The notes under the pieces: generated by a model
Seen by the model: only the letters and a program-made list of their open reading frames with translations
What the model was told of the DNA's origin: nothing
The model's database searches: none
Shown: piece after piece, positions 33,278-46,133 of the stretch
Layout of the letters: every line of letters begins with the position of its first letter
Position numbering within the stretch: the stretch's first letter is position 1
Assembly: GCA_006503535.1 (NCBI GenBank)
Contig: QYRS01000013.1
Span: forward strand, 868,001 to 932,000
Length of the DNA: 64,000 nt
Source of the DNA: Arthrinium phaeospermum
Taxonomy: Eukaryota; Ascomycota; Sordariomycetes; Amphisphaeriales; Apiosporaceae
Reading direction: 5' to 3'
Translations under genes and position numbers: made by a program

Positions 33278-36200
33278 ATGTCTTTCCGAGGGGAACGCCG
33301 GTACGGCCATGTGCCCCCGGTTCAGTATCCTGTCGCAAACCAGGCGGCTTCAGATCAAGCGCCGCTCCCACTTCGACGTCAAAGTTTCAACAGCGGAGAC
33401 GACTCGGCCCCATTCGAGACGAGGGTCGCAACACGCCAGAGCTACCTGCCTCCGGTGAACACGAGAGGGCTGGATGCAGACAATGAGCTCTTCATAACAA
33501 GCCCGACAGCAGCGAGCCGACCAGATTATGGCGCAGCCGCCAGCGTTGCCATGTCCGGATACCAGCACCAATACGCGGCCCAGACACCACCAACTCCTTC
33601 GACGTATAACCCGCAGGCCTTTGTTGGACGTTCGCAATCGCAGAGCGTTTCGTACCATCCTCCCCCAGCGTCGGCAACTCAGTACAGACCTCAAAGTGCC
33701 CACCCCTACAGCCCGACGACGACCACGCCAGCCTACGCACCGCAACCGTACAACCCTGCCGCTTATACACCATCCGTCTCGTCACCGCCTCCCCCTCCTC
33801 CCCCGCAGAGACAGTCAACCTATGCTGGATATACGAATTATGCGGGCCAGGGCTATGGATCCCCCTCCTCGGTTGTGAGTCAGCCGCCGTACTGGCAGGC
33901 GCAACCGACCTATGCTGCACCTACGGCCTCTGCCCAGGGGACAACCACACCGACCTACCAGAACATGTACAACACAGCACCTGCCAACACCTACGATACT
34001 TCATATTCGCAGTACCCGGCACAAGCCACTTACGCCGATAGCACCAGCCCGCCCGCGATGGCATCGTATACCCCCGGCACTCCCTCACAAGCTCCTTACC
34101 CGACTCATTCACAGATTCCTGTCGGACCTAACTACTCAGCCAGTGACCCTCACTCGTTCTTGGATCGCCCCTCGAGGTCGAATTCTCAAGCCTCGCTCCT
34201 CCCCTCTCCGCCCATACAGCAAGGCCAATCGTCGCCTGGTCTGCAAAGGCACCCGACCAACGCGCCTCTGCCCAGTCGACCCATCGACGAAGCATCGGGG
34301 AATGCGGCCTGGGGCACAAATGGACATTACTCCCGTCATGACTCGACGGATCGTATTACCCAGGAGGACATCATGCAAGACATCGAGGCCGAACTTCGAG
34401 GCAGCCCTTCCCAGAGACATCGACCCAGTCCCGTGGATCAACGCGGCGAAGGCGCACTTCTTGAAGATGACTTGCGAGAACTACGCCGGTTGACTTCTAC
34501 AGCGAGTTATCACTCTACAGCGACTACTGTCAATAGCACTGATGATGCGTCGGGTGTTAATCGTTATTCCTCGAATGCGTCAACGTTGAACCGAAACCGT
34601 TCCTCAAACCCATACACTATTCAAGAAGGTGGCGACGACGACGGCGACGAGAGCGACCCGGAGGCTGCCGCGGGCTTATTAGCCATGCAGCAAGCCGAAG
34701 AGGACGATCGTCGTTTAAGCTCAGGTGTGGCGTTTCCATACTTCAGCCAGCCTGAGGTCGCACTCCCGCAACTTCCCAATCTTGCGGAGGAGCCAAGTAG
34801 CGATAGCGACTACGCGACCCAAGGCCAAGACATTGGGCTCTATGGTGGCGGTTATGCAGGCCACCTGGCGTATGACGACAATCCTCAAGATGGCGAGCCT
34901 GGCTACCCGAATGACCAGTCCCTCCCGACGCCCCGAATTAACCATGCATCACAAAGGAGCCACGAGAGCAACAAGTTTCCCGCTTTTGAACAGGCTGAAA
35001 CAGACTACGGCGGCACTGGTGGGTTGCAGCAACCTTCTGCGCATCGCCTGAGCTTCGATGAGGGCGACGAGCGTGTGTCCCTCCACTCGCGGCAAAGCGG
35101 CAGTGAGTCGCCATACAAAGAAGACTACCCAGACATGTTTTATCATCCTGGTCTCTCGAATAGGCCATTGCCAGCTATTCCGGCGGGCTCGGATAGCAGT
35201 TCGATGCTTTCGATCCAGTCTCCCAACCGGTCCAACCACCAACACGGCTACTCGCTCAGCGTCGATGCTCGTCCCTATTCCGGAACTGACGCACAATATG
35301 GCCAGAATGTTCAACAGTTGCAAGTCGAGCGGTCTATATCGTTGTCGAGTCACAGCACGTCACCTCAGGTTCAGCCTCCGGCTAGATCCAGAACGGATGC
35401 TGAAAATCACAACCGACGACTGAACAATGTTCGACAGCAGCAACTCGCGGCCCAACAGGGGCTACCGTATGAGGGTTACGACACTGCGACGCCAACTTCC
35501 GTCGACTACGACGTCATTACGCTGCCAAGTGGTAGACGGAAGAAGTTCGTTCCCGAGAAGTTGACGGTTCTGGATACGCAGACTTGCACCGAACCGTGGG
35601 CCCTAACTGGTATATCAAAGTGGATTCGCGAAGTGGCCGAAGGTGAACCCGACCTGAAGAGAAAGACGGTCGAGGACGGGCTCGTGCGGTTATTCTGTCT
35701 GAAGGTCCCGACCATGAACGTTGCAAATGCCGAAACACTCAGTGCCAGTGTGGTCGATCGGATGATGGAAGCGGGCATCTTGATCCCTGAAGAAGAGTGG
35801 CTCAAATTCGGCCAGGGCACTCTCACCGGTGTCCTCTGGCAGCTAACTGGCCTCGGCTGTTACACGCCTAAGCTTCACGAGTTTGATTCTGAGGAAGAGA
35901 CGCACATTGTCACTTCCCGTTGCTACTCGTACCACTGCGGCCGTACTCTGAAGAAAGCCAACTTGGACGACATCTTCTCCGAAGGCGCCAAGAAGGTCGA
36001 CTGGGCAACGTATTACCACATGACCCCTGAGAGTATCGAAGGCAAACACAAGAAAGAAATCGAGCGACAAAACGTGCTACATGAGCTTGTCACGGGCGAG
36101 GAGGAATACATGGACCAACTTGACGTGCTCCGTATGCTGTACCGGGATCAACTCGTCTCATCGCAGCCCCGCATTATCGCAGAGGGCAGAATCGACAAAT

Positions 36201-38651
36201 TCGTCAATGCTGTATTCGGCAAGGTGGATGGTATCATGCAAGTCAACAGGGAATATCTCCTAGCCCAGCTCAAGTATCGACAGAAAGAACAAGGGCCTTG
36301 GATCGTGGGATACAGCGACATCTTTCGAGAATGGATCCGGAAGGCCAGGTCGGCGTATGTCGAATACGCGTCTGCGTACCCGTACGCCCAATACTTGATC
36401 AGGAAAGAGTCGGACCGCAATTACATGTTCAGGCAATTTTTGGATACGAATCGCCAGAATCCGCGCTCGCGAAGACTAGACTGGGTCACTTTCTTAAAAG
36501 CTCCGATTACTCGACTGCAAAGATACAACCTCCTGCTCGGCACCAGTTTGAAGAACATGCTAGGCGAAAGCGAGGAGAAGAGCAATGTCGCCAGAGCCAT
36601 GGACGAGATCAAAGCGGTCGGCATGGAAGCTGACGCAAAGGTCGATGAAATGCAGAAGAAGGTGACAATGATTGAACTGAACGCCATGCTCGTCCTGCGA
36701 CCTGGCTTCCATGCTGATCTGAACCTCGATCATCTTGGCCGACAGCTCATCTTCCAGGGCGAAGTCCAGCGCATGGGCTCCAAAGGAGTGCGCTGGGTCG
36801 ACACGCACGCTCTGCTCTTCGATCACTACCTGATCCTCTCCAAGCGTGTAACGTCCAAGGACGGACGCGGCGACCAGAAGTACGACGTTTCCAAAGAAGT
36901 AAGTCTACCCAACACGGCTGCTAGAAGCCCACAGATGCTAATAAGACGCAGCCGATCCCAATGCCCCTGCTGTTCCTCGAGAGCAGTCACGATGAGCCCA
37001 TTTCGAAGCAAAAGGGCCTCGCAACGCCGCTGACACGATCGACGAATTCGTCATCGGATATAAAACTCAACAAAGTGGCGTCCAACAGCGATCGTCCCGA
37101 CCTCCATCATACTGCAACTACTACGTCCATTGCCTCGTCGACTACCGCGAGACTTGGGCCCGGGGCGGCCGCAGACGACAGGACCCTTTACCCCTTCAGA
37201 GTCAAGCACCTGGGTCACGACGTCTACACGCTGTATGTCACTTCTGCGAAGAGTCGCTCAGACTGGTGTGACAAGATCATCGAGGCCAAGACCAGACACG
37301 CGAAAGCATTGCACGCACAGAATGCCGAGCCCTTCCGTTTGCGGGTCATGGCCGACAGTGCTTTTGCGTATGACGCAGTTTCGGGCATCGGAAAGTACGC
37401 TGGCGGTGTTCACATCCGGGGCACGCCTCTGGACCGGGCGATACGTGAACTCGAATTGACTTTCGGACCTGGTCGCGGCCCCCCGCCCATCTCGCGGGCC
37501 GCTGTCCACTGCGCGACGGGCTTCTGGGCGTATGGCAGGAACATGGTGGCAATCGGCACCGATGTGGGCGTCTGTGTTACAGAGGCTGGGGACCCAAGGA
37601 GCTGGTCAAAGGTAAAGTGACAATCTGAAACCACGAGAGCCGGCGATCAATATGCTAACTAATGCCTTCATTGCAGACCGCCTCGATATCTAGGGTCACG
37701 CAGATTGCCGTGCTCGAGGAATTCTCCGTCGTTCTCGTCTTGGCGGACCGCAACTTGATATCGTACCCACTGGACGTGATAGCACCGCCTTCCAACTTCC
37801 CGGCGCCAGCCAACGACAACACGCGGCGTTCCCCGCAACGGCTGGCCAAGGACGTGTCGTTCTTTGCAACCGCCCGTATGAAGGACCGGATGCTGGTCTT
37901 CTACAAGAAGAAGGAGGGCCTCCACAGCACGTTCAAGGTGCTGGAGCCCGTCTTCCAGAAGTCGAGCGAGAAGAAGTCGCGTCTATTTGGCGGCCGCAAG
38001 GCTGGGGGCTCTACCGAGTCGTTCCGAGACTACGACGATTTCTACCTCCCGACCGAATGCTATTCGCTCAACATCTTCAACAATTACATTGCCATCTCGA
38101 CGGCCAAGGGGTTCGAACTCATGACGCTGGACAAGAAGGTGCCCATGAGCATCCCCGACGTCAAGCAGCCCGCCATTGCCAACATTGCGAGTCGCATCCG
38201 GGACCAGCGGCCCCTGGGCATGTTCCGGCTCAACGACCAGGAGTACATCCTGGCCTTTGAGGACTGTGCCGTGTACATTGACAAGCACGGCGACGTCAGC
38301 CGCAGTGTCATTATGGAGTATAGTGGGAAGCAGAAGCGAGCTAAGGGCGCTACCATGTTTGGCCAGTACCTCGTCCTGTTCAATGAAGACTACATTGAGG
38401 TGCGGAATGCCGAGAATGGGCGGTTGCGGCAGATCATTGCCGGCCGCGACGTGCGGGTGCTCGACTACGGCGTGCGGGGTCCCACGGGGGGCTTCTACCA
38501 CACAGCCGCCAACGGATACACGCCGCAAGGGGCTCCTGACAACGGGGTGGAATCCAAGGGCACGGTCAAGATCTGCATGGCCCACCCCGAGGTTCCAGGC
38601 CAGCAGATCATACTGGAGATGCTTCTCAACAACGGGCACGCAGAGAAATGA
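33278..38651 (+). CDS. Rho1 guanine nucleotide exchange factor (Rom2/Rgf1-like)
   Basis: Activates Rho1 at growth sites and feeds the cell-wall-integrity MAP kinase pathway and beta-glucan synthase. Exons are 33278-36898, 36952-37611 and 37677-38651, giving 1751 aa with both introns in phase 0. The first ~745 residues are low-complexity (Tyr/Pro/Gln/Ser-rich) with likely phosphorylation sites. A DEP domain follows at about 770-850 (GISKWIREV..VEDGLVRLF). The DH (RhoGEF) domain runs from about 930 to 1107 (VLHELVTGEEEYM...FLKAPITRLQRYNLLL). A PH domain comes next, and the CNH (citron) domain starts near 1384 (ISRAAVHCATGFWAYG) and runs to about 1735. The DEP-DH-PH-CNH order is typical of Rom2/Rgf proteins. 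The N-terminal extension is longer than in yeast. Confidence 0.94.
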
Positions 38652-38840
38652 GCCACGATGCTGACGACGACGATGAACAAGGTATGACGGTTTGGACGAG
38701 GCCACGACGGACAGAGCATGCATGCTGTTGTCGTATCAGGGGAAGGCGGGGTTTGGGCAAAGGAAATGCGTGTAGGGACCGAGTGGGGTAGATGCTTCGA
38801 ATGCCACAACTGCCGGGAGGAACGACCAGACATGATGGGC

Positions 38841-38864
38841 TTTTTTTTCTTCTTTTTCTTCTTC
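38841..38864. repeat. Poly-pyrimidine (TTC)n tract
   Basis: An uninterrupted 24-nt T/C tract in the presumed 3' untranslated region of the RhoGEF gene. Confidence 0.75.
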
Positions 38865-39001
38865 GTCATATTTGTCTCCTTCTTTCTATTCGTCGTGGAT
38901 ATCCGGCCCTACTGGCCACAATCGGTTTCTGTTAGGCTGCTCCGTGGTAGATGACCTTGAAGGGCTGTTGACACGAGCATATAGAGCTGCCTATGGCAGA
39001 C

Positions 39002-39032
39002 GGAGAAAGAGGGAGAGAGGGAGAGAAGAGGG
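39002..39032. repeat. (GGGAGA)n purine tract
   Basis: A GA-rich low-complexity run with GGGAGA units, between the RhoGEF and glycosylasparaginase genes. Confidence 0.7.
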
Positions 39033-39564
39033 TATTTTCCGGGTTACAGGGAGAGGCGGCGGCTGCTCGTCGGGCGTATAGGGAGTTGTGATTTCTCGCA
39101 TCTGGAATGTCGTATGGAAATGACTGCGATAAGGCCGTCCCTTCCCTGTCTACTTACTACTCCCTATATACCATTTATCGAGTACCGTTACTTGTGTTTT
39201 TTGTATCAGTAAAACACGTCTGGTCACTGGATTGCAGCGCAAGGCCAGGCCAGCTTCATTCGAAGTCTGCTATGCATTATCCGTCCCCAGCTTCCCGTGC
39301 TCGTCTATTCGAAATAAATGTCATGTGCATTTCATCAAATTAGTTTACGGAGAGGTAGGCGTGTAAGTATAAAAATTATGTATACTTCTGTTATTAAACG
39401 AAGAACCCCACCCCCACCATCCAGTAGGTGGTCGGTCCACTGTCTCCTTAAGTACCTGCGTCCTACCCTTGAACAGACTATCTTAACTTGTCAAGTAGCA
39501 TATTCACCCCGTGATTTGGTTTAGACGACGAGTTTAAGGCAGCAGCACCAATTTCAAACCAGCC

Positions 39565-40749
39565 ATGGCGAATCTCCTGTCTTCGCTATTGCAGTTCCTC
39601 CCCCTCGTGGCCCCACTCTCCTCTTCATCCTCGGCTGTGTCCTCGTCACGCGCCATAACCCATCCCTCTCCGGGATTGCCCATGATCATCAACACCTGGG
39701 GCGGCCCCTTTACCGTCGCCACCGACGCCGCCTATGAATCCCTCTTGGCCGCCTCTTTCTCTTCGTCTTCTTCTGATCATTCCAACAAGACCGCCGCGCT
39801 CGACGCCGTGCAGCGTGGCTGCGCCGCCTGCGAGGCCGCGCAGTGCGACGGCAGCGTGGGTTTCGGTGGCTCGCCCGACGAGGCCTGCGAGACGACGCTC
39901 GACGCGCTGCTGATGGACGGCGCCACGCTCAACACGGGCGCCGTGGCCACGCTGCGTCGGGTCCGCGACGCCGTCGGCGTCGCCCGCGCCGTCCTCGACC
40001 ACACCGAGCACAGCCTGCTGGCGGGCGACCTGGCCACGGCCTTCGCCGTCCAGAATGGCTTCGTCGAGGAGGACAGCATCGGCACCGCCGCGTCGGCGCG
40101 CGCCTGCCGCGAGTGGCGCGACCGCGACCGGTGCCAGCCCAACTACCGGCGGGACGTGACGCCCGACCCGCGGACGGCGTGCGGGCCGTATGCGCCGGTC
40201 TCCGCGCCCGCGGAGCTATCGACGACGGGCGGGGCGAACGAGGACGACGAAGTAGTAAACTCGGGACAGACGGAGAAAAGGAAGAGATACCAAGCAAGCC
40301 ACGACACCATCTCCATGATCGCCCTCGACAGCGCCGGCGGCATGGCGGCGGGCACCTCCACCAACGGGGCGTCGCACAAAATCCCCGGACGCGTCGGGGA
40401 CGGCCCCATCGCGGGCAGCGGGTCGTACGTGGACGGCGAGGTGGGCGGGTGTGGCGCGACGGGCGACGGCGACGTTATGATGCGGTTTCTGCCATGCTAT
40501 CAGGCCGTCGAGAGCATGCGGCGGGGGCTGACGCCCGGCGAGGCGGCCGAGGACGCCGTGCGCCGCATGATGCGTCGGTACCCAGAGGTGGCCGCGGGCC
40601 TCGTCGTCGTCAACGCCAAAGGCGAGCACGCCGGGGCCGCCTCGGGCTGGACCTTCACCTACGCCTTCCGCGGCGGCGGCATGGGGGCTACGCAGGTCGT
40701 CACGGTGTTGCCCCTCGACGGCGCCGAGGAGGCCGTTGATGAGATATAA
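39565..40749 (+). CDS. Glycosylasparaginase (N4-GlcNAc-asparaginase), Ntn hydrolase
   Basis: Cleaves the GlcNAc-Asn bond left from N-glycoprotein breakdown, probably in the vacuole/lysosome. Single exon, 394 aa. The first ~25 residues are hydrophobic then Ser-rich, consistent with a signal peptide. The family matures by autocleavage before a catalytic Thr. Here the HDT signature is at 246-248 (SHDTISMIALD), making Thr248 the new N-terminal nucleophile. The diagnostic beta-chain motif GTSTNGASHKIPGRVGDGPI follows, with GSGSYVD. The alpha-chain motif MIINTWGGPF and VGFGGSPDE are intact. The insert STTGGANEDDEVVN..TEKRKR before the cleavage site is hydrophilic and probably a loop. Codon usage is very G/C-ending. 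Confidence 0.93.
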   Translation: MANLLSSLLQFLPLVAPLSSSSSAVSSSRAITHPSPGLPMIINTWGGPFTVATDAAYESLLAASFSSSSSDHSNKTAALDAVQRGCAACEAAQCDGSVGFGGSPDEACETTLDALLMDGATLNTGAVATLRRVRDAVGVARAVLDHTEHSLLAGDLATAFAVQNGFVEEDSIGTAASARACREWRDRDRCQPNYRRDVTPDPRTACGPYAPVSAPAELSTTGGANEDDEVVNSGQTEKRKRYQASHDTISMIALDSAGGMAAGTSTNGASHKIPGRVGDGPIAGSGSYVDGEVGGCGATGDGDVMMRFLPCYQAVESMRRGLTPGEAAEDAVRRMMRRYPEVAAGLVVVNAKGEHAGAASGWTFTYAFRGGGMGATQVVTVLPLDGAEEAVDEI

Positions 40750-41594
40750 GGGTGGTGCTGAGGGCGTTCGTAGAAAGGTGGGGAGCACATCATTAAGGTC
40801 ACACACACACAGTAAAAGGAAGAAGACAACAGTCACATTCAAGATGGCTAGATTCTTGACCAAACAAATATCATCATTGAACTATCCTTCATCTCCAGTG
40901 TCAAAAAGTTCGATTTCCCACCGTAGACCACGAGCGAAAAGAGTCGGTGCCGTCAGGAACATCTTCGCCAGGACTCCCCATCTCCATTGATGGATTGTGC
41001 GGCCCGTGGCTTGTCATGAACACCATATATGTATTGTACATTAGCTTTTATGAATTTCATGCCTCCAACCACGTCAGGCCCGTGAAGAGAATTGTATATG
41101 CACATGAAGAAGAGAGAAAAAGGGGGAAATAGTAAAAATAGGAGAGACAAAAAGGGGGCCACCCCGAAAACTCCAGTGGGGAAACAGAAAAACACATAAA
41201 CGAAGCCTTAGGCGGTCGTACGTTCATCTTCTTCGGGGATATCTGCTCGAATCAAGTAGAGAATCTCGCTCGTACATGCCGCACCGATCGATCCCAAGGA
41301 CCAAAGAAACGGCATGTTGTCGTAAAATGGTGGCCGAGGGGGGAAAAGCAAAAACCTCGCCGTCGATGGAGAGGGCGTCAAGTATCGTCATGATTGCTGC
41401 AATGTATCAAATAGTATGCAGGTGTCGTGCGTCGTATACATACAAGCTCGTCGTCTTGCACACATGGCATTGCTTCTTCGACTTGTACAACAAAAGCCAA
41501 GTGGATTATTGCAATCTCGAAATCTTCAAAAAACCAAAAAACAATGGGATGCCTCCCCAAAATCGTCGTCGTTCAATATGCGTGTCCCATCTTC
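40750..41594. other. Convergent 3' intergenic region
   Basis: About 850 bp between the convergent glycosylasparaginase and Tea1-type genes. Short open frames only. No repeat or RNA gene was found. Confidence 0.35.
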
Positions 41595-44500
41595 TTAAGA
41601 GGCGTGGCTTGTGCCGTTGGTGCCTTCTTGCTCTTCCGTGTCGAGACGCTTGCGCCAATCCGCCAGGCTGGCACTGAGGCCAAGGCCGACCTCGTCGCTC
41701 TTCTTGGCTGGCGTCGTCTCAAAGTCGAAGGCGTTGGACAGGCGGTAGTTCTCGTTGGTCGCCTCCCACTTGGACCGCAATTGGTCAAGCTCGTCGGCCA
41801 GGTTATCGAGAGCTGCGCTGTTTCGGGCATCGCCAAGCCCGCCGTACAAGCTCTCAGCCTCGGAGCTCTCCTGGCGGGAATGGCCCAGCCCATTGAGGTT
41901 CGGAGTGTCCATGGGAACCTGGCGGCTTCGCCGGCGGTAGTTGTCCACCGAGTTCTCGACCTGGTCCAGCAGTAAGCCGACCTTGTGCTCGGCATCCAGT
42001 GCACGCTTCTCGAGCTGTGCATAATCCTGCTGCATCTGCTCGAGATCCTTCTCCTTGCTCGTCAATCGTTCAACACTCTCTTCGGTCGTCTTCTTGGCCC
42101 TGTCGCGTTCCTGTTTGGTGCCTTCGAGTTCCCTGCGCACCTCCATGAGCTGCTGCTCAAGCTGTGCTGAAGACTGCCTGACTTGGCCTTCCAGTTGCTG
42201 GATCTTGGCTTCCAAGGCCGCACGCTGCGAATCCCAGTCGCCTGATCCTGACCGCGAGGTTGCCTGGCCCTCCAACGCTCTTTCCTCAAGCTCGATGTTC
42301 TCCGTCTTGAGGCGGGCGTTCTCCGTCTTGAATTTCGAAAGCTCCTCCTTCATGCGCTTCAGCATCTTCTCGGTCCCCTTCACATAGTGGACGGCCGACT
42401 GGTAATCACTCTCCAGCTGCTGCACCCGCTCGCGATATGCCGTTTCGGCTTGCTGTGACTGGATCTCGAAGTTCTGCTTCGTCTCCTCGTGAGCAGCCTT
42501 GGCCTCAGCCAGTTGCTGTTCCAGGCCTCTGCTCGTCGGCGAGTTGTTCCGCGAGCTGAAGTTCTGTGCTCGGGCTACACCGGTAGGGCTGAGGCCTCGT
42601 TCGGCAAGAATATCCTTGAGGGTGCTGTACTGTACCGTCATCGCGTTTGTTTCGAGCTGTTGGTTGGCCAGCTGGTGCTTCAGATCAGAGTTGAGAGCTT
42701 GCAAGGACTGCGTGTCGCGCATAGCAGCCTGAAGCTGTCTGCGGATGGTGACGCCTTCCCTGCTGGATTGCTCCTGGTAAGCCTCTAGGCCGGCAATACG
42801 CTCCTCGGCAGTACGAAGCTTGTCGGAAGCCGTGTTGGCTTCCTGCTGGTACTTCCGAACCAGATTGTTAGCAGCATTGACCTGCCCTTGAAGAGCGATG
42901 ATGCGATCCGAGTCAGCTTGCTTCGACTTTGCACCGTCCTGCGAAACCTTGTCCAATCCAGAGATGACAGCTTCGCGATGCACCTTAGCCTCGGCTGCAT
43001 GCCGCTCCGCAAGCTCTTCAGCGTCGCGCAGTCGCTGGGTGATGGCCGCCAGCTCGCCTGTGCGAGCTTCGTGCTCAGCCTTGAGTGTGGTGAGTTTCGT
43101 CTCGAGCGTGGCGCGGTTTGCGCGCTCTTCTTCAAGCTTCTTCTCGAAATGGTTCCTCATATCGGCGGACGCTGTGAGCGCCTCTCGCAAGGAGTCGAGT
43201 GTGGATCCGCCTTCCTTGTCGCTGCTGGGAGTATCCTCGTACTTGGACTGCAAATCACTATGTTCAACACGCAGCATCTCCATGGCCGCGACGGCTTCGG
43301 CTGCCGTCGTGGCTTGTTCTCGTGCCTCGCGTTGAGCATTGTGTAGTTCTGCCCGAAGGCTTCCCACCTCAAGCGAGGTTTGCTGCTTGTACGCCTCGAG
43401 ATCTGCCATGCGCTTTTGCGCTGCGCCCGCAGTCTCGTCAGCAAGCTGCCTGGCTCTTCTTTCGGCTTCGAGGTCCGAGGTGCATCGTTCAAGTTTGTTC
43501 TGCAGTCCCTTCTGAAGGTCCAGGGCTGCCGCAAACTTGCGGCTAATTTCAGCAGTTCGGTCACGCGAGTCCACGTCGCGCTCTTGATCCAGCTGTGGAG
43601 TACTGGCCGTGCTGCCCGCTCCAGCCGCCACTCTTGCCTTTGCATAGACTGCTTCTTGTATAGCGGCATCACGCTGTCGCTCGGCCTCGGCGATCTGCTT
43701 AGCAGCGAGGATGGCTTGTTTGTCGACCGAGTTCTGGACGTTCGCAAGTTCCTGCTTCATCGCCAAAAGCGCCTCTATGAGCGGCCGATCCTCTTCATCA
43801 AAGGTCTCGGCTCCACGCTTTTCAAGGGTGGGGCTCATTGGAGTATTTGGGACGTAGCCGGACTTCCGAGCAAGCTCAAGCTCGGAGGCATACCAGGCAT
43901 TGCGATTCCTCGTAACATCAAGCTCTTTCAGTAGGGCAACCGTCTGGGAATTCCTGCCGGACGAGCCTCTCCTACTCAAAGGGTTACTGGTTTGACGCGT
44001 TGGCGGCGGAGGCGATGATGGCCTGGGTGCGGCCACGGCTGCCGGTGTAGGTGCAGGCGCAGGTGCGGATGAGGGTGCGATGTTAGCGGCGTTCCTGATG
44101 GTGGGTTCAGTGCTGCTATCTACTGAGCCCTGGCCACGTGTTTGGCGAGTGCTACCCGACCTGGTTCTACTATGCTCGGAGACCGCAGTGCCAGGCTTGG
44201 GAGCTGGGCGACCTGGCGGTTGGTTTGGAGTACGCCGGCCGGTAGAGGCGACTTGACTCTCTTCAGGGATGACTTCACGAGATATGGGTGATCCCGTCTG
44301 GCTGCTGGGTGACCCAGCAGCAGCTCTCCCTACCTCTCGCTCGATACGTTCGATGGAAGCGTTCCTAGCACGGCCACCAGATGATGTGGTGTTGACAGTG
44401 GGCCGAGGAGGCTGACCTTGTGGAGGGGGGCCTTGCGGAGGTCCTCGTTCAGGGGGTCCAGCAGCCCTCGGCAGTTTGGATGATGCCGCATTAGCTGCTG

Positions 44501-46133
44501 CCGCTGCCGTCATAGGTCCCATCGATTGAGCTCCGTTAGGGCCTCTGGTTGTTGGGCTCCCGGGGCCGTTGTCACGTGCGCGTCTTTCGATAGAAACCTC
44601 GCGTGATGTCGGAAGTCGCGCAACGGCCTGGGGTGTTTCGCTGCCGCTAGGCCGTCGTGCTTGCTGCATCTTCTGCGTGTTGGATTGTATCTGGGCGTCG
44701 TTCGGGTAGCGGATTTTGGTAGTATCGAGCACATAGATAAAACTGAGATCGTTCACAGCAGTCATCGTTGAACTCGGCTCGCCTCCAACAACGACAATGC
44801 CCTTACCCACGGTTGTCATGCTATGACCAGATCGGGGTGACGGTGAAGGGCCCATGTTTTGGAATGTATACCATCGCCGAGACGCAATGCGGAAAGCCGC
44901 CAAGTCGCCCAAATCAGCACCCTCCTCAGTCCGACCTCCGAATACATACATCACATCGTCGACCAACGCCGCTGCATGTCCTTCGCGGGGGACAGGGATG
45001 TATCCGATACAGTCTAACTGAGTCCACTGGTTGACTGCGGGATCGTAGCACCAGACATCGTTGAACCATTGGAACCCATTTGTACCACCGAACAGGTACA
45101 ATTTGTCGTTGTAGGTCACCATCGAGTGGTTTGTTCTGGCAGGCGGGACCTTGCCCTTGGACGGTGCAGTGTCCGTATTTTCGATGAGCACTTCCCAGCG
45201 GTTGTTGGGGGCTTGTAGTTGATTCAGGTCGAAAGCGGCGAGATCGTTCATGAAGTAGCCCTCGACCTGACCACCGAAAATATAGATTTTCGATCCAAGG
45301 ATATTCAAGGAGTGGCCATAACGACCAGTAGGCCTGGGCCCTGCCGGCAAAGCCCTCGACCATTGTCTCGTTGCTTTTGCAATTTGTTAGCCTGGTTCGC
45401 TGAGGACTTGCGAGTGTGTGTAGCATGGGAACCTACAGGTGTTGAGAAGATAGAGAGTCTCGTCCAGGAGGTCCGTTTCATCGACCTTGGTGTCTCCGCC
45501 GTACACGATAAAAGCATTTCCGACTAGAAGAGATGCGTGTCCCACTCGAGGACCTGGGCCCTCGGCTGTTGTCGCCAGAGGGTAGCATGACAGGCTGCCC
45601 CCAGCTTCTATCAGCCACAGGTCACCCTTGACCGTAGAACTATTGATCAGACCGCCCATCACATAGATGTCGCCTTCCTTGGAAGACACGGAATTGACAG
45701 CGGCGCCATATCGAGGGAAAGGACTCGGTATCGAGGAGGTGAAATTCATCCGCCGTTGGGACCAGGGGTATAGCGATGCATTATTGCTGGGCGACGAGGG
45801 CGAATTTCGGAACTGGGAGAATTAGTCTGAGAATCATAGGCCAAAGGCGACCACCGGGCAGGGGGTTATTACAGGTAAATCGCTGCTGGATTGTTGCGAC
45901 GGGGGCGGCGATGTCTGCTGCTGTTCGGCGGCAGCGCGACGAGCAGCATACTTTTCGGGATCCTGTAATGGACTGCCTTCGTTGTCGATCGAGTTCAAAC
46001 TCCCCGTCGGGGTGGATCGCGCGGCCTTGTCATCTCTGGCTACACGGCCGGCGGCCGAAGAGGCTGACGGCGGCCCATCTCGACTTTGAGGTGCTCTGTC
46101 CTGACTCTTCTTGGACTTAAATAGAAACGCCAT
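41595..46133 (-). CDS. Tea1/Kel1-like kelch-repeat cell-end polarity protein
   Basis: A landmark protein carried on microtubule plus ends to mark growing tips (Tea1) or acting in polarity and mitotic exit (Kel1). Exons are 46133-45873, 45812-45437 and 45373-41595, giving 1471 aa. The N-terminus MAFLFKSKKSQD is followed by a short disordered segment and YPWSQRRMNF. About six kelch blades occupy residues ~95-440, visible as repeated GGxxx..GR..H and VYGGD, YIFGGQ, YLFGGTN, YVFGGRTEEG, VVVGGEPS. A long Ser/Pro-rich linker (~440-700) precedes an extended coiled coil (~700-1390). The C-terminal ~60 residues are charged. The second junction joins LLNT to TRQWSRALP. The order kelch-linker-coiled coil is that of Tea1. 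Confidence 0.92.

Larger units (their letters stand above)
38652..39564. other. Intergenic with purine/pyrimidine tracts
   Basis: About 0.9 kb covering the RhoGEF 3' region and the glycosylasparaginase promoter. It has a T/C tract at 38841-38864 and a GA-rich tract at 39002-39032. No gene was seen. Confidence 0.4.
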